Positions 56,784 through 63,547 of a DNA stretch of 64,000 nucleotides are shown piece after piece (the first letter of the stretch is position 1; each line of letters begins with the position of its first letter). Made by a program: the position numbers and the translations under genes. The stretch is from positions 7,936,001 to 8,000,000 of the forward strand of contig NZ_CP151726.1 in assembly GCF_038443385.1 (NCBI RefSeq), given 5' to 3'. The notes beneath the pieces are model-generated. The model had not been told where the DNA came from and ran no database searches. It worked only from the letters and a program-made list of their open reading frames with translations. The stretch comes from Stieleria varia. Lineage in GTDB: Bacteria; Planctomycetota; Planctomycetia; Pirellulales; Pirellulaceae.

Positions 56784-57092
56784 ATGAACAATCCACGATA
56801 CGATGGAAAACCGCTCCTTCGCTTGGTTGAACTTTGGATACTCTGGGTGATTGGCGAACTCGACTCTGCCGATGCGGACCGCCTCACCGAAATGGAACCC
56901 AATCTCCGCCAAACTTGGTCTCTGGGCGGTTCTTGGCATGAAATGATTGAATCACTGCTTGAGATTCCCTCGGCCATGCCTGATGAACTCCGCAGCATGT
57001 GGCAACGCAACGCTGAGAAAGCACGAGAGAATAACCTCGAACCTCCTGCTGAGATGTTCGCCCAGTCAATTGCGGATCAATTGACGTCGTAA
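56784..57092 (+). CDS. Cassette 17 protein, conserved unknown
   Basis: A 102-residue helical protein beginning NNPRYDGKPLLRLVELWILWVIGELDSADADRLTEMEPNLRQTW. This start is like a widespread small family in environmental bacteria whose function I do not know. ATG 18 bases after the core. Confidence 0.7.
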   Translation: MNNPRYDGKPLLRLVELWILWVIGELDSADADRLTEMEPNLRQTWSLGGSWHEMIESLLEIPSAMPDELRSMWQRNAEKARENNLEPPAEMFAQSIADQLTS

Positions 57093-57114
57093 AGCGTATT
57101 GGTCGTTCAACGGC

Positions 57115-57251
57115 CTACAACATGGTTTTTACGCTAGGCCTTCGGCACACCTTGGCTCTTTGGCAACGGGCCATGGTCTTGGTACAATTCCTCGTAGTTC
57201 AGGCATCGTTCGCTTCGTTTAGGGCGGTGTCGTAAAAACCTTCCGTTATGT
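57115..57251 (+). repeat. attC17
   Basis: R'' CTACAAC at 57115, R' GTTATGT to 57251. Promoter: TTGGCA 57160-57165, 17 bp, TGG-TACAAT 57183-57188. Confidence 0.92.
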
Positions 57252-57717
57252 GCCGCTACCTCAATCGAGTGCAACGTTGATCCAGCTTATCCAGCGCGTC
57301 CTCGACTCTTCGCTTTTGACACGGGATCTCGTGTTTGTCCCGGATCGCGGCGCAACGGACACCGAAATTGCCGCGGCATTCGATGGACGATGCAGCGGGT
57401 CGCTGGCTAAACTCTTACGCAGATGGAACGGCCTCGATCTCGACGTAATTCGCATCCACGCTGTTGGCGATTCCGTCGACTCGCTCCCAACCGTCGCTGA
57501 TTCTTGTCACGGGACTGTGATCGCATCCGACCCGTCAGGTTTCCGCTACGTCCAACTACCGGACGGTTCCATTTCATCTCTCGACCACGATGGCGGGACT
57601 CTCGTTTCAGTCGCGATCGACTTTGACGACTTCATCGGCAATTACATTTTCGGCAACCGGGCTGCTGAATTCTGCGGCGATGAATGGGCTGCTGATGTCG
57701 CGTCCTCGCTGGCATAA
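57250..57717 (+). CDS. Cassette 18: SMI1/KNR4 (SUKH) family protein
   Basis: Up to 155 residues. The segment LAKLLRRWNGLDL, then FRYVQLPDGSISSLDHDGGTLVSVAIDFDDFIGNYIFG fits SMI1/KNR4-type SUKH proteins, where a helix with a WNG turn is followed by a beta sheet and a closing helix. In bacteria these are often immunity proteins. The GTG start at 57250 lies inside the core site; a TTG at 57277 is an alternative. Confidence 0.65.
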   Translation: MPLPQSSATLIQLIQRVLDSSLLTRDLVFVPDRGATDTEIAAAFDGRCSGSLAKLLRRWNGLDLDVIRIHAVGDSVDSLPTVADSCHGTVIASDPSGFRYVQLPDGSISSLDHDGGTLVSVAIDFDDFIGNYIFGNRAAEFCGDEWAADVASSLA

Positions 57718-57724
57718 TCGCGGC

Positions 57725-57861
57725 GGCTAACATGGTTTTTACGCTAGGCCTTCGGCACACCGCTGTCGTTTGTTCAAGGCTCTCTCTGGTGGTAGAATCC
57801 CTCGTAATTCAAACATCGTTCGCTTCGTTTAGGGCGGTGTCGTAAAAACCTTCCGTTGTGC
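57725..57861 (+). repeat. attC18
   Basis: R'' GGCTAAC at 57725, R' GTTGTGC to 57861. Promoter: TTGTTC 57770-57775, 17 bp, TGG-TAGAAT 57793-57798. Confidence 0.92.
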
Positions 57862-57873
57862 GGACAATCATTT

Positions 57874-58209
57874 ATGCGTTTCCGCTACCCAACGAAATCG
57901 GAATGGCTTGTGATCGCCGTCGTTGTCGCGTTGCTGGCCTTGATTGTGCCACCGACGCCCCATTAACGCGAGACATCCAGCCAGTCATGCCACATCTGCG
58001 GGAATCGGCGCGTCTTGATTCGCGTATATCGCTGGTGGTCCCTCCACGGCAACACGATCGAACCTGTTGTTGGTGCTGAATACCCCATTCCCGAGAACCA
58101 CACACACGAATGGTGGCAATACAGTTCAACATACAGCTCATGGTCCAAGAAGTGGGCAGCCGACAACTCCTCGCAATACAAGGATGGCCGATTCGTGTGG
58201 AAACCGTGA
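57874..58209 (+). pseudogene. Cassette 19: membrane protein gene split by an in-frame stop
   Basis: From ATG 57874 the frame codes an N-terminal membrane helix (SEWLVIAVVVALLALIVPP) and hits TAA at 57964-57966 after 30 codons. The same frame then stays open for 80 more codons with a protein-like sequence (SCHICGNRRVLIRVYRWWS... HTHEWWQYSSTYSSWSKKW) to a TGA at 58209. A single small membrane-anchored protein with a CHIC site seems to have been broken by a point mutation. Re-initiation at 58015 (TTG) is possible. Confidence 0.65.
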
Positions 58210-58213
58210 TGCC

Positions 58214-58351
58214 GCACAACATGGTTTTTACGCTCGGGACTTCGGCACACCTTGGCTCTTTGGCAACGAGCCATGGCTTTGGTACAATTACTCGTAGTTC
58301 AAGCATCGCTCGCTTCGTTTAGGGCGGTGTCGTAAAAACCTTCCGTTGTGT
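58214..58351 (+). repeat. attC19
   Basis: R'' GCACAAC at 58214, R' GTTGTGT to 58351. Upper stem altered (CTCGGGACTTCGG). Promoter: TTGGCA 58260-58265, 17 bp, TGG-TACAAT 58283-58288. Confidence 0.92.
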
Positions 58352-58385
58352 GACCTACCGGAAACGCCTCGCGACGGAACGCTCA

Positions 58386-58613
58386 ATGAAATTCACACTG
58401 CAATCGTTCGCCGTGACTGGGTTGGCGTGCATCGTGCTGGCCGGATGTTCGTCGCCTGAATCAGCCCGTGACCCGCTCGGGATCGACCGCGCGGTCAATG
58501 ACTATTACTTTCCCAACGGTGTCCCTGCCGCAAACGGTCATTCTGACTCCGTGGGCAGCGACGCGGACGCTGGCGGGGCCGTTGATTCATCCGCAGTGGA
58601 CGATCTGCCGTAG
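58386..58613 (+). CDS. Cassette 20: small lipoprotein
   Basis: A 75-residue predicted lipoprotein: basic start MKFTLQ, hydrophobic stretch and lipobox LAGC at about residues 17-20, then a Ser/Asp/Gly-rich mature part of about 55 residues with no domain. It should be anchored in the envelope. ATG 58386 gives a proper signal; the frame is open further upstream to the core site. Confidence 0.75.
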   Translation: MKFTLQSFAVTGLACIVLAGCSSPESARDPLGIDRAVNDYYFPNGVPAANGHSDSVGSDADAGGAVDSSAVDDLP

Positions 58614-58623
58614 GTTTCCGGTC

Positions 58624-58760
58624 ACATAACATGGTTTTTACGCTAGGCCTTCGGCACACCGCTGTCGTTTGTTCAAGCCGCCCTCCGTTGGTACAATTTC
58701 TCGGAGTTCATGCATCGTTCGCTTCGTTCAGGGCGGTGTCGTAAAAACCTTCCGTTGTGC
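58624..58760 (+). repeat. attC20
   Basis: R'' ACATAAC at 58624, R' GTTGTGC to 58760. Promoter: TTGTTC 58669-58674, 17 bp, TGG-TACAAT 58692-58697. Confidence 0.92.
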
Positions 58761-58777
58761 GATCCTAGGTGTTCCAA

Positions 58778-59131
58778 ATGCCAAAGTTTGGTTGCCGTTG
58801 TGGACACACGATTTCGCTAGTCGCCGTTCCTTCGCCCCACGAGGCGAGCTTGATTTCCGATGCTGACTTCGACGAATTCTGCGTCCGCCGTACCGCTGCC
58901 GTCGACGCTTTCCTCGTCGCTGTTCGTGATGGCCGACGCGACGAATGGATCACCGAATTCTATGGGCGTCCACCGTTCGGCATCTCGGACGGCTCTATCA
59001 TCGACGACATCATTACTCGCGCAGACGAATTCTCCGTTGGCATCACAATTTGTCCCGAATGTGGTCGGCTCTATCGCCAGCGCGAGCAGGAAACGAACGA
59101 ATGGGACTGCTATGTCCCTGAACCTGAATAG
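58778..59131 (+). CDS. Cassette 21: zinc-ribbon-like protein
   Basis: A 117-residue protein starting MPKFGCRCGHTI and with CPECGRLYRQRE near the end, so four Cys at the two ends of the chain can form one zinc ribbon. Between them is a helical segment (DEFCVRRTAAVDAFLVAVRDGRRDEWITEFYG). Family not recognised. An in-frame GTG lies nine bases upstream of the ATG. Confidence 0.7.
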   Translation: MPKFGCRCGHTISLVAVPSPHEASLISDADFDEFCVRRTAAVDAFLVAVRDGRRDEWITEFYGRPPFGISDGSIIDDIITRADEFSVGITICPECGRLYRQREQETNEWDCYVPEPE

Positions 59132-59142
59132 CGGGGCCGGGC

Positions 59143-59279
59143 GGACAACATGGTTTTTACGCTAGGCCTGCGGCACACCTTCCTCCTTTGGCAACGCTCG
59201 CTGACCTTGGTACAATCTTTCGCAGTTCAGGCATCACTCGCTTCGTTCACGGCGGTGTCCTAAAAACCTTCCGTTGTGC
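59143..59279 (+). repeat. attC21
   Basis: R'' GGACAAC at 59143, R' GTTGTGC to 59279. One L' change (GTCCTAAAAACC). Promoter: TTGGCA 59188-59193, 17 bp, TGG-TACAAT 59211-59216. Confidence 0.9.
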
Positions 59280-59289
59280 GACCTAGCGA

Positions 59290-59571
59290 ATGTTAGATGC
59301 AGAGCGACAATCCGCTTTCGAGTCCGGTGCGAGATGCGCGGATATTGGCGGCGACATTGAATCGAATCCGCATCGCGATGGTGAACCGTTAGTGTTCATG
59401 GCGTGGATCAAAGGGTTTCGATCGCAACAGACCTTCAATCCTGCTTGCGGCATCTGCAACGGCACTGGCAGACGTAAACTCCGCCAGACTTATCCTGATC
59501 CAAAAACTGCTCCATCTCCATACGATGGCGCCGAGATTTCATGTGATTGCAACGTTAAATCTCCAGCGTAA
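59290..59571 (+). CDS. Cassette 22: DnaJ-zinc-finger-like small protein
   Basis: A 93-residue protein. CGICNGTGRRK followed by CDCN near the C-terminus resembles the CxxCxGxG motif of DnaJ-type zinc fingers, but only one full motif is visible. ATG 17 bases after the core. Function unknown. Confidence 0.65.
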   Translation: MLDAERQSAFESGARCADIGGDIESNPHRDGEPLVFMAWIKGFRSQQTFNPACGICNGTGRRKLRQTYPDPKTAPSPYDGAEISCDCNVKSPA

Positions 59572-59576
59572 CGGTC

Positions 59577-59713
59577 GCACAACATGGTTTTTACGCTAGG
59601 CCTCCGGCACACCTTCCATCTTTGTCAACGCGGGCTAGTCTTGGTACAATTTCTCGTAGTTCAGGCATCGCTAGCTTCGTTTAGGGCGGTGTCGTAAAAA
59701 CCTCCCGTTGTCG
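59577..59713 (+). repeat. attC22
   Basis: R'' GCACAAC at 59577, R' GTTGTCG to 59713, spacer CCTCCC instead of CCTTCC. Promoter: TTGTCA 59622-59627, 17 bp, TGG-TACAAT 59645-59650. Confidence 0.9.
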
Positions 59714-59735
59714 GTCATAAATCAAAGGACTCACT

Positions 59736-59921
59736 GTGACAACCAAAGAAAAGGCTATTTCGCTAATTCAGACCCTTGATGACAATGTCTCACTCGACGA
59801 AGTGATCGACCGTCTCTACCTCCTTCGCAAGATCGAACTGGGCATCGCTCAAGCCGATGCCGGCGACGTGATGGAACATGACGAGTTCATGGACGAACTT
59901 GAGGCCGAAGGTGCCCAGTAA
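59736..59921 (+). CDS. Cassette 23 antitoxin
   Basis: A 61-residue acidic helical protein directly upstream of and overlapping a RelE/ParE-type toxin gene. LDEVIDRLYLLRKIELGIAQADAGDVMEHDEFMDELE is like the short antitoxins of RelE-type loci, and its second half resembles the cassette 25 antitoxin (SDAGNVISDDEV). GTG start. Confidence 0.75.
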   Translation: MTTKEKAISLIQTLDDNVSLDEVIDRLYLLRKIELGIAQADAGDVMEHDEFMDELEAEGAQ

Positions 59922-60219
59922 GATTTACTGGACGCGACAGTCTCGCGAAGACTTGCGAGCGGTTCGCGCTCATATTGCCCGGGATGCGCCGGCCACGGCG
60001 TCTGCCTATGTCCGTAAGCTCCGATTATCGATTGGGCGATTGCGACAATTCCCATGCTCCGGCGAGGTCGTTCCGGAGATCGGCCGCGAGGACTTGCGCG
60101 AGGTTCTGCAAGGCAACTACCGCATCATCTATCGTGTAGCCGAACGCAGGGTTGATATCCTCGCTGTGTTTCATAGTGCTCGAATCTTTGACGAACGCGA
60201 TCTCGGCAGCGGTGAATGA
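59911..60219 (+). CDS. Cassette 23 toxin, RelE/ParE family
   Basis: A 102-residue toxin. It has the order KIYWTRQSREDLRAVRAHIARDAPATA, then RLRQFPCSGEVVPEI, REVLQGNYRIIYRV and VDILAVFHSAR, typical of ParE/RelE toxins. The GTG start overlaps the antitoxin stop by 11 bases, giving coupled translation with the antitoxin first. Target (gyrase or mRNA) not predictable. Confidence 0.85.
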   Translation: MPSKIYWTRQSREDLRAVRAHIARDAPATASAYVRKLRLSIGRLRQFPCSGEVVPEIGREDLREVLQGNYRIIYRVAERRVDILAVFHSARIFDERDLGSGE

Positions 60220-60220
60220 C

Positions 60221-60356
60221 CGACAACATGGTTTTTACGCTAGGCCTTCGGCACACCTTGGCTCTTTGGCAACGGGCCATGGCCTTGGTACAATTTCCGT
60301 AGTTCAGACATCGTTCGCTTCGTTCAGGGCGGTGTCGTAAAAACCTTCCGTTGCAC
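60221..60356 (+). repeat. attC23
   Basis: R'' CGACAAC at 60221, R' GTTGCAC to 60356. The 10 bases GACCGACAAC are perfectly complementary to the cassette's start. Promoter: TTGGCA 60266-60271, 17 bp, TGG-TACAAT 60289-60294. Confidence 0.93.
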
Positions 60357-60380
60357 GCCCTAATCGGTTATACTACTGGC

Positions 60381-60587
60381 ATGAACATATCAGATCTAAG
60401 CGGCCTTTCTGTCAACGAAAAACTCCGAATCGTAACGCAACTGTGGGACGAGATCGCGTCTTCGCCTGAGCACGTCATTGTGCCGCCTGACGTGATCCGC
60501 GAGGCATCCCGTCGATCTGCCGAACTTGACGCCGACCCCTCGATCGCAATTGACGAGGACGAACTTTGGCGTCGCGTCGATGGCTAA
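60381..60587 (+). CDS. Cassette 24 antitoxin, addiction-module (PF09720-type)
   Basis: A 68-residue protein with SGLSVNEKLRIVTQLWDEIASSPEHVIVPP and ...DEDELWRRV, the pattern of addiction-module antitoxins paired with RelE-type toxins. A TATACT box ends six bases before the ATG, so the pair may have its own promoter with a leaderless start in addition to the attC promoter. Confidence 0.82.
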   Translation: MNISDLSGLSVNEKLRIVTQLWDEIASSPEHVIVPPDVIREASRRSAELDADPSIAIDEDELWRRVDG

Positions 60588-60855
60588 GAAACGACGCTTT
60601 CACCCAATGGTCGCTGATGACTTGTCATCCGCGACCAACTACTACGACGAGATCTCTGTCGATCTAGGTAATCGCTTACGTGACCTGTCGCAACGCCCAG
60701 AATCATTTGGCTGCGTTCATGGAATCATGCGTGTGGCAACGGTTAATCGTTTTCCCTATGTGTTGCTGTTCGAGAACCGCGACGAGTTTGTCGCAATCCT
60801 TGGCGTCTTCCATGCTGCCTCTGATCAGAGTGGGTGGTTCGAGCGTTCAATCTGA
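60580..60855 (+). CDS. Cassette 24 toxin, RelE/ParE family
   Basis: A 91-residue toxin starting MAKKRRFHPMVADDLSSATNYYDEIS, with VATVNRFPYVLLFENRDEFVAILGVFHAA at the C-terminal half, the standard ParE/RelE ending. Its ATG overlaps the antitoxin stop by eight bases. Confidence 0.85.
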   Translation: MAKKRRFHPMVADDLSSATNYYDEISVDLGNRLRDLSQRPESFGCVHGIMRVATVNRFPYVLLFENRDEFVAILGVFHAASDQSGWFERSI

Positions 60856-60865
60856 CGCAACGGTC

Positions 60866-61001
60866 GTGCAACATGGTTTTTACGCTAGGCCTTCGGCACA
60901 CCTTCGTTGGTCGGCAACGGGCGCTGGCATTGGTACAATTTCTGTTGATTCAAACTCCACCGCTTCGTTTGAGGCGGTGTCGTAAAAACCTTCCGTTAGG
61001 C
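60866..61001 (+). repeat. attC24
   Basis: R'' GTGCAAC at 60866, R' GTTAGGC to 61001. Promoter: TCGGCA 60911-60916, 17 bp, TGG-TACAAT 60934-60939. Same subtype as attC11. Confidence 0.92.
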
Positions 61002-61024
61002 GACCTCCCCGCAAGGAAACCCAT

Positions 61025-61210
61025 ATGCCCACCGTTAAACAGGCGATGGCTGATCTCATCGCACAACAACCCGACGACAGTAGCTATGACGAGATCCTAC
61101 GCGAACTCGCTTATGCTCGCATGGTTGACCGCGGTCTGGCTGACTCCGACGCTGGTAACGTCATCTCCGATGACGAAGTCAAGCAGAGGATCGAATCGTG
61201 GCAGAAATAG
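61025..61210 (+). CDS. Cassette 25 antitoxin
   Basis: A 61-residue acidic protein (YDEILRELAYARMVDRGLADSDAGNVISDDEVKQRIESW) upstream of a RelE/ParE-type toxin. The DAGNVISDDEV part is shared with the cassette 23 antitoxin and is the usual toxin-binding tail of such proteins. Confidence 0.8.
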   Translation: MPTVKQAMADLIAQQPDDSSYDEILRELAYARMVDRGLADSDAGNVISDDEVKQRIESWQK

Positions 61211-61494
61211 TCTGGACCCACGAATCGGCGACTTGGCTTGAAAAGATTCACGATCATATCGCTGCGGACAACCCGACCGCAGCGTTGGACGTTGCGCGTG
61301 GAATATACGCGAAGATTCAGTTGTTGCGGACGTCCCCTCGACTGGGTGGACAGTATCTGCCGATTGCTGACCGTGAAGTTCGCGAGATTCTTTACGGTCA
61401 CTACCGAATCCCCTATCTCGTTATCAGCGAAGACCGTGTTGAGATACTCGGAATATTTCACAGTGCAATGAGGATCGAAGACTATCTCGGCTGA
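61198..61494 (+). CDS. Cassette 25 toxin, RelE/ParE family
   Basis: A 98-residue toxin: EIVWTHESATWLEKIHDHIAADNP, then REILYGHYRIPYLVISEDRVEILGIFHSAMR. GTG start overlapping the antitoxin end by 13 bases. Canonical ParE-type pattern and length. Confidence 0.86.
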   Translation: MAEIVWTHESATWLEKIHDHIAADNPTAALDVARGIYAKIQLLRTSPRLGGQYLPIADREVREILYGHYRIPYLVISEDRVEILGIFHSAMRIEDYLG

Positions 61495-61500
61495 CCGGTC

Positions 61501-61638
61501 GCCTAACATGGTTTTTACGCTGAGGCCTTCGGCACACCTTCCGACTTTGGCAACGCGGGCTGGCCTTGGTACAATCTCTGGTAATTCATGCATCATTCGC
61601 TTCGTTTAGGGCGGTGTCGTAAAAACCTTCCGTTGTCA
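61501..61638 (+). repeat. attC25
   Basis: R'' GCCTAAC at 61501, R' GTTGTCA to 61638. Promoter: TTGGCA 61547-61552, 17 bp, TGG-TACAAT 61570-61575. Confidence 0.92.
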
Positions 61639-61655
61639 GACCCTAGGTATTTTCA

Positions 61656-61850
61656 ATGTCGATATCTCTCAACCTTGACGACGATCAATCGGAACGCCTC
61701 AAAGAACGCGCTCGTGAACTCGGCGTCGACCCGCGTGATCTCGCGAAGGCCGCCGTCAACGATTTACTTGCGCGTCCGGCCGACGATTTCGATCGTGCTG
61801 CGAAATCAGTTCTCGATAAGAATCGCGAACTCTACAGGCGGCTCGGTTAA
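61656..61850 (+). CDS. Cassette 26 antitoxin of Doc
   Basis: A 64-residue protein with a ribbon-helix-helix-like start (SISLNLDDDQSERLKERARELGVDPRDLAKAAVNDLL), paired with a Doc toxin gene that begins on its last stop base. It ends in a charged helix suited to Doc binding. Confidence 0.78.
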   Translation: MSISLNLDDDQSERLKERARELGVDPRDLAKAAVNDLLARPADDFDRAAKSVLDKNRELYRRLG

Positions 61851-62239
61851 TGCGCTACCTCACTCTCTCTGAAGTGCTTGAATTGCATCGACGAGTCATC
61901 GAGCAGTCAGGTGGTGCTGACGGAGTTCGTGATCTTGCGGGCGTCGAGTCTGCGGTTGTGCAGCCACAGATGACGTTCGGCGGCGACGAGCTCTATCCTA
62001 CTTTGATCGACAAGGCCGCAGCATTATGCTTCTCGCTAGTGATGAATCATCCGTTTGTCGACGGAAACAAGAGGATCGGTCATGCCGCGATGGAGACCTT
62101 TCTGGTTCTCAACGGGCGCGAGTTGAATGCGGCTGTTGATGACGCCGAATCTCTGTTCTTGAAACTTGCGGCTGGTGATGTCGAACGCGGCGAACTCGTA
62201 GATTGGATCACCGCAAATGTTTCCGCGAAGGACGCCTGA
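61850..62239 (+). CDS. doc: Cassette 26 toxin, Doc-type Fic protein
   Basis: A 129-residue Doc toxin, expected to phosphorylate EF-Tu and stop translation. The Fic motif is HPFVDGNKRIGHAA (about residues 65-78) with the catalytic His and the Asn-Lys-Arg anion-binding part intact, so the enzyme may be active. Family start MRYLTLSEVLELHRRVIEQSGG and length are standard for Doc. ATG overlaps the antitoxin TAA by one base. Confidence 0.9.
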   Translation: MRYLTLSEVLELHRRVIEQSGGADGVRDLAGVESAVVQPQMTFGGDELYPTLIDKAAALCFSLVMNHPFVDGNKRIGHAAMETFLVLNGRELNAAVDDAESLFLKLAAGDVERGELVDWITANVSAKDA

Positions 62240-62258
62240 CACTCGGATGGCCCGTGTC

Positions 62259-62394
62259 TGCCAACATGGTTTTTACGCTAGGCCTTCGGCACACCGCTGT
62301 CGTTTGTTCAAGCCGCCCTCTGCTGGTACAATTTCCGTAGTTCAGGCATTGTTCGCTTCGTTCAGGGCGGTGTCGTAAAAACCTTCCGTTACCC
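62259..62394 (+). repeat. attC26
   Basis: R'' TGCCAAC at 62259, R' GTTACCC to 62394. Promoter: TTGTTC 62304-62309, 17 bp, TGG-TACAAT 62327-62332. Confidence 0.92.
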
Positions 62395-62410
62395 GCCCTC
62401 AACCCCTTGA

Positions 62411-62827
62411 GTGAACGCCGTCTCACACGACTCACAACAGTTTCGAATCTCGCAAATGTTGCTTGCGACAATTCTTTTTGCGTTAACATTTGCGGCCGCC
62501 ACCACCATCAAGCTCGGTGGGAACGAATGGGGCTTGTGGGGGCTCGTCGCATCGGCGGGGCTCGCCACGCGGTATGTTGGTTGGTTCTGTGGCGTGTCGT
62601 TGGGTCGCGTGACTCGCCATGCTTTGGCGTGGTTTGTCGGCGTGGCAGGGTGTGCTTTGGCGATCGTCGCAATCGAGTTTCGTGACCGTCCATCTATTGG
62701 CCGACTGATGCAAGATTTACCTGATGGACTTGGCGCAGCGGCTTTGATCTATGGCTTGGTTGTTGCGACGCTATTGGAATGCGTGTTCGTTCTGTCTACC
62801 GTCACTCGTAAATCAACGGGCGGCTAA
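62411..62827 (+). CDS. Cassette 27: small membrane protein
   Basis: A 138-residue protein with about four membrane helices (around 16-34, 41-62, 69-88 and 108-130). GTG start; an RISQMLLATILFALTFA beginning is reminiscent of small planctomycete membrane proteins with an RxxQxLL start, but function is unknown. The stop codon is formed by the R'' box of attC27. Confidence 0.72.
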   Translation: MNAVSHDSQQFRISQMLLATILFALTFAAATTIKLGGNEWGLWGLVASAGLATRYVGWFCGVSLGRVTRHALAWFVGVAGCALAIVAIEFRDRPSIGRLMQDLPDGLGAAALIYGLVVATLLECVFVLSTVTRKSTGG

Positions 62828-62958
62828 CATGGATTTTACGCTAGGCCTTCGGCACACCTTTGTCCTTTGGCAACGATCGCTGGTATTGGTACAATCGCTA
62901 GTAGTTCAAGCGTCGGCCGCTTCGTTCATGGCGGTGTCGTAAAAACCTTCCGTTGCGA
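62822..62958 (+). repeat. attC27
   Basis: R'' GGCTAAC at 62822, R' GTTGCGA to 62958. One L'' change (ATGGATTTTACG). Promoter: TTGGCA 62867-62872, 17 bp, TGG-TACAAT 62890-62895. Confidence 0.9.
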
Positions 62959-62974
62959 GACTCAATCATACGAG

Positions 62975-63220
62975 ATGGACGCTTCAAACCAACCAACTGC
63001 CAAACAAGGGCAATACCTCGCGTTCATCTACTACTACACGAAACTGAATCGGCAACCACCCGCTGAATCGGACATGCAGCGGTACTTTCGCACTTCACCG
63101 CCCACGGTTCACAACATGGTCGTCAAACTCTGTGAGCGTGGCTTCATTTCCCGTGAACCAGGGCGTAGCCGGACGATCCGTTTGTTGGTCGATCGCGATT
63201 CCATTCCGGACCTGGACTAG
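62975..63220 (+). CDS. Cassette 28: LexA-type DNA-binding domain protein
   Basis: An 81-residue protein that is almost entirely a LexA-like winged helix: QGQYLAFIYYYTKLNRQPPAESDMQRYFRTSPPTVHNMVVKLCERGFISREPGRSRTIRLLV. No peptidase domain follows, so it is a stand-alone DNA-binding regulator. ATG 23 bases after the core. Confidence 0.85.
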   Translation: MDASNQPTAKQGQYLAFIYYYTKLNRQPPAESDMQRYFRTSPPTVHNMVVKLCERGFISREPGRSRTIRLLVDRDSIPDLD

Positions 63221-63226
63221 CCTGTC

Positions 63227-63352
63227 GCTCAACACAGGTTCCACAGGTGTCCGACCCGGGGCGTTCGGATCAGGCTCGCTCTTTGGCAACAGACACCGGC
63301 GTTGGTACAATCTCGTCACTCAACATCAACCACGTCGTTCACGACGGTGACG
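63227..63352 (+). repeat. attC28, decayed last site
   Basis: A degenerate attC: CTCAAC at 63229-63233 stands for R'', and ACGACGGTGACGCAAGG near 63341 for L', but R' is lost. The inner promoter is intact: TTGGCA 63283-63288, 17 bp, TGG-TACAAT 63306-63311. Confidence 0.65.
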
Positions 63353-63547
63353 CAAGGAGCGACGATTCATTTACTGATGCGATTGGTAATGGGATTCGCC
63401 AGAATTCCTTTCGGGCAGGATTTCTGACAAACTCCACGACGCCACCAATTGATGAGGCGTCCCTCAACTCCTGCCATTGTCGATCGCAGTCCACTGAATT
63501 GTCACGTCTTACCTCCCTCGACGAGTTTCATCGGACCCGATACGAAC
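63353..63547 (+). other. Spacer after the array
   Basis: I see no gene or repeat in these 195 bases; they separate the end of the cassette array from the VOC-family gene. Confidence 0.5.

Larger units (their letters stand above)
48382..63355 (+). mobile_element. Chromosomal integron-type cassette array, 28 cassettes
   Basis: A head-to-tail series of units, each running from TT(R/N)nn of one core site to the G of the next. Every unit ends in an attC with R'' (consensus RYYYAAC) complementary to the unit's own first bases, for example TTAGGCGACC at 52945 and GGTCGCCTAAC ending at 53378, or TTGTCGGTC at 59708 and GACCGACAAC ending at 60227. The L'' and L' boxes are TTTTTACG / CGTAAAAA. Genes all run in the same direction, mostly one per cassette. 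This is the definition of an integron array or CALIN; which of the two depends on the recombinase at 46742. Confidence 0.93.

Noticed and set aside
62975..63220. SOS repressor lexA
   Set aside because: Only the DNA-binding domain is present, without the self-cleaving peptidase domain, and it sits in a cassette.
48382..63355. CRISPR array or group of transposon copies
   Set aside because: Repeats are 136-211 bp, have paired inner and outer boxes and surround whole genes of varied length; no cas genes or transposases are present.
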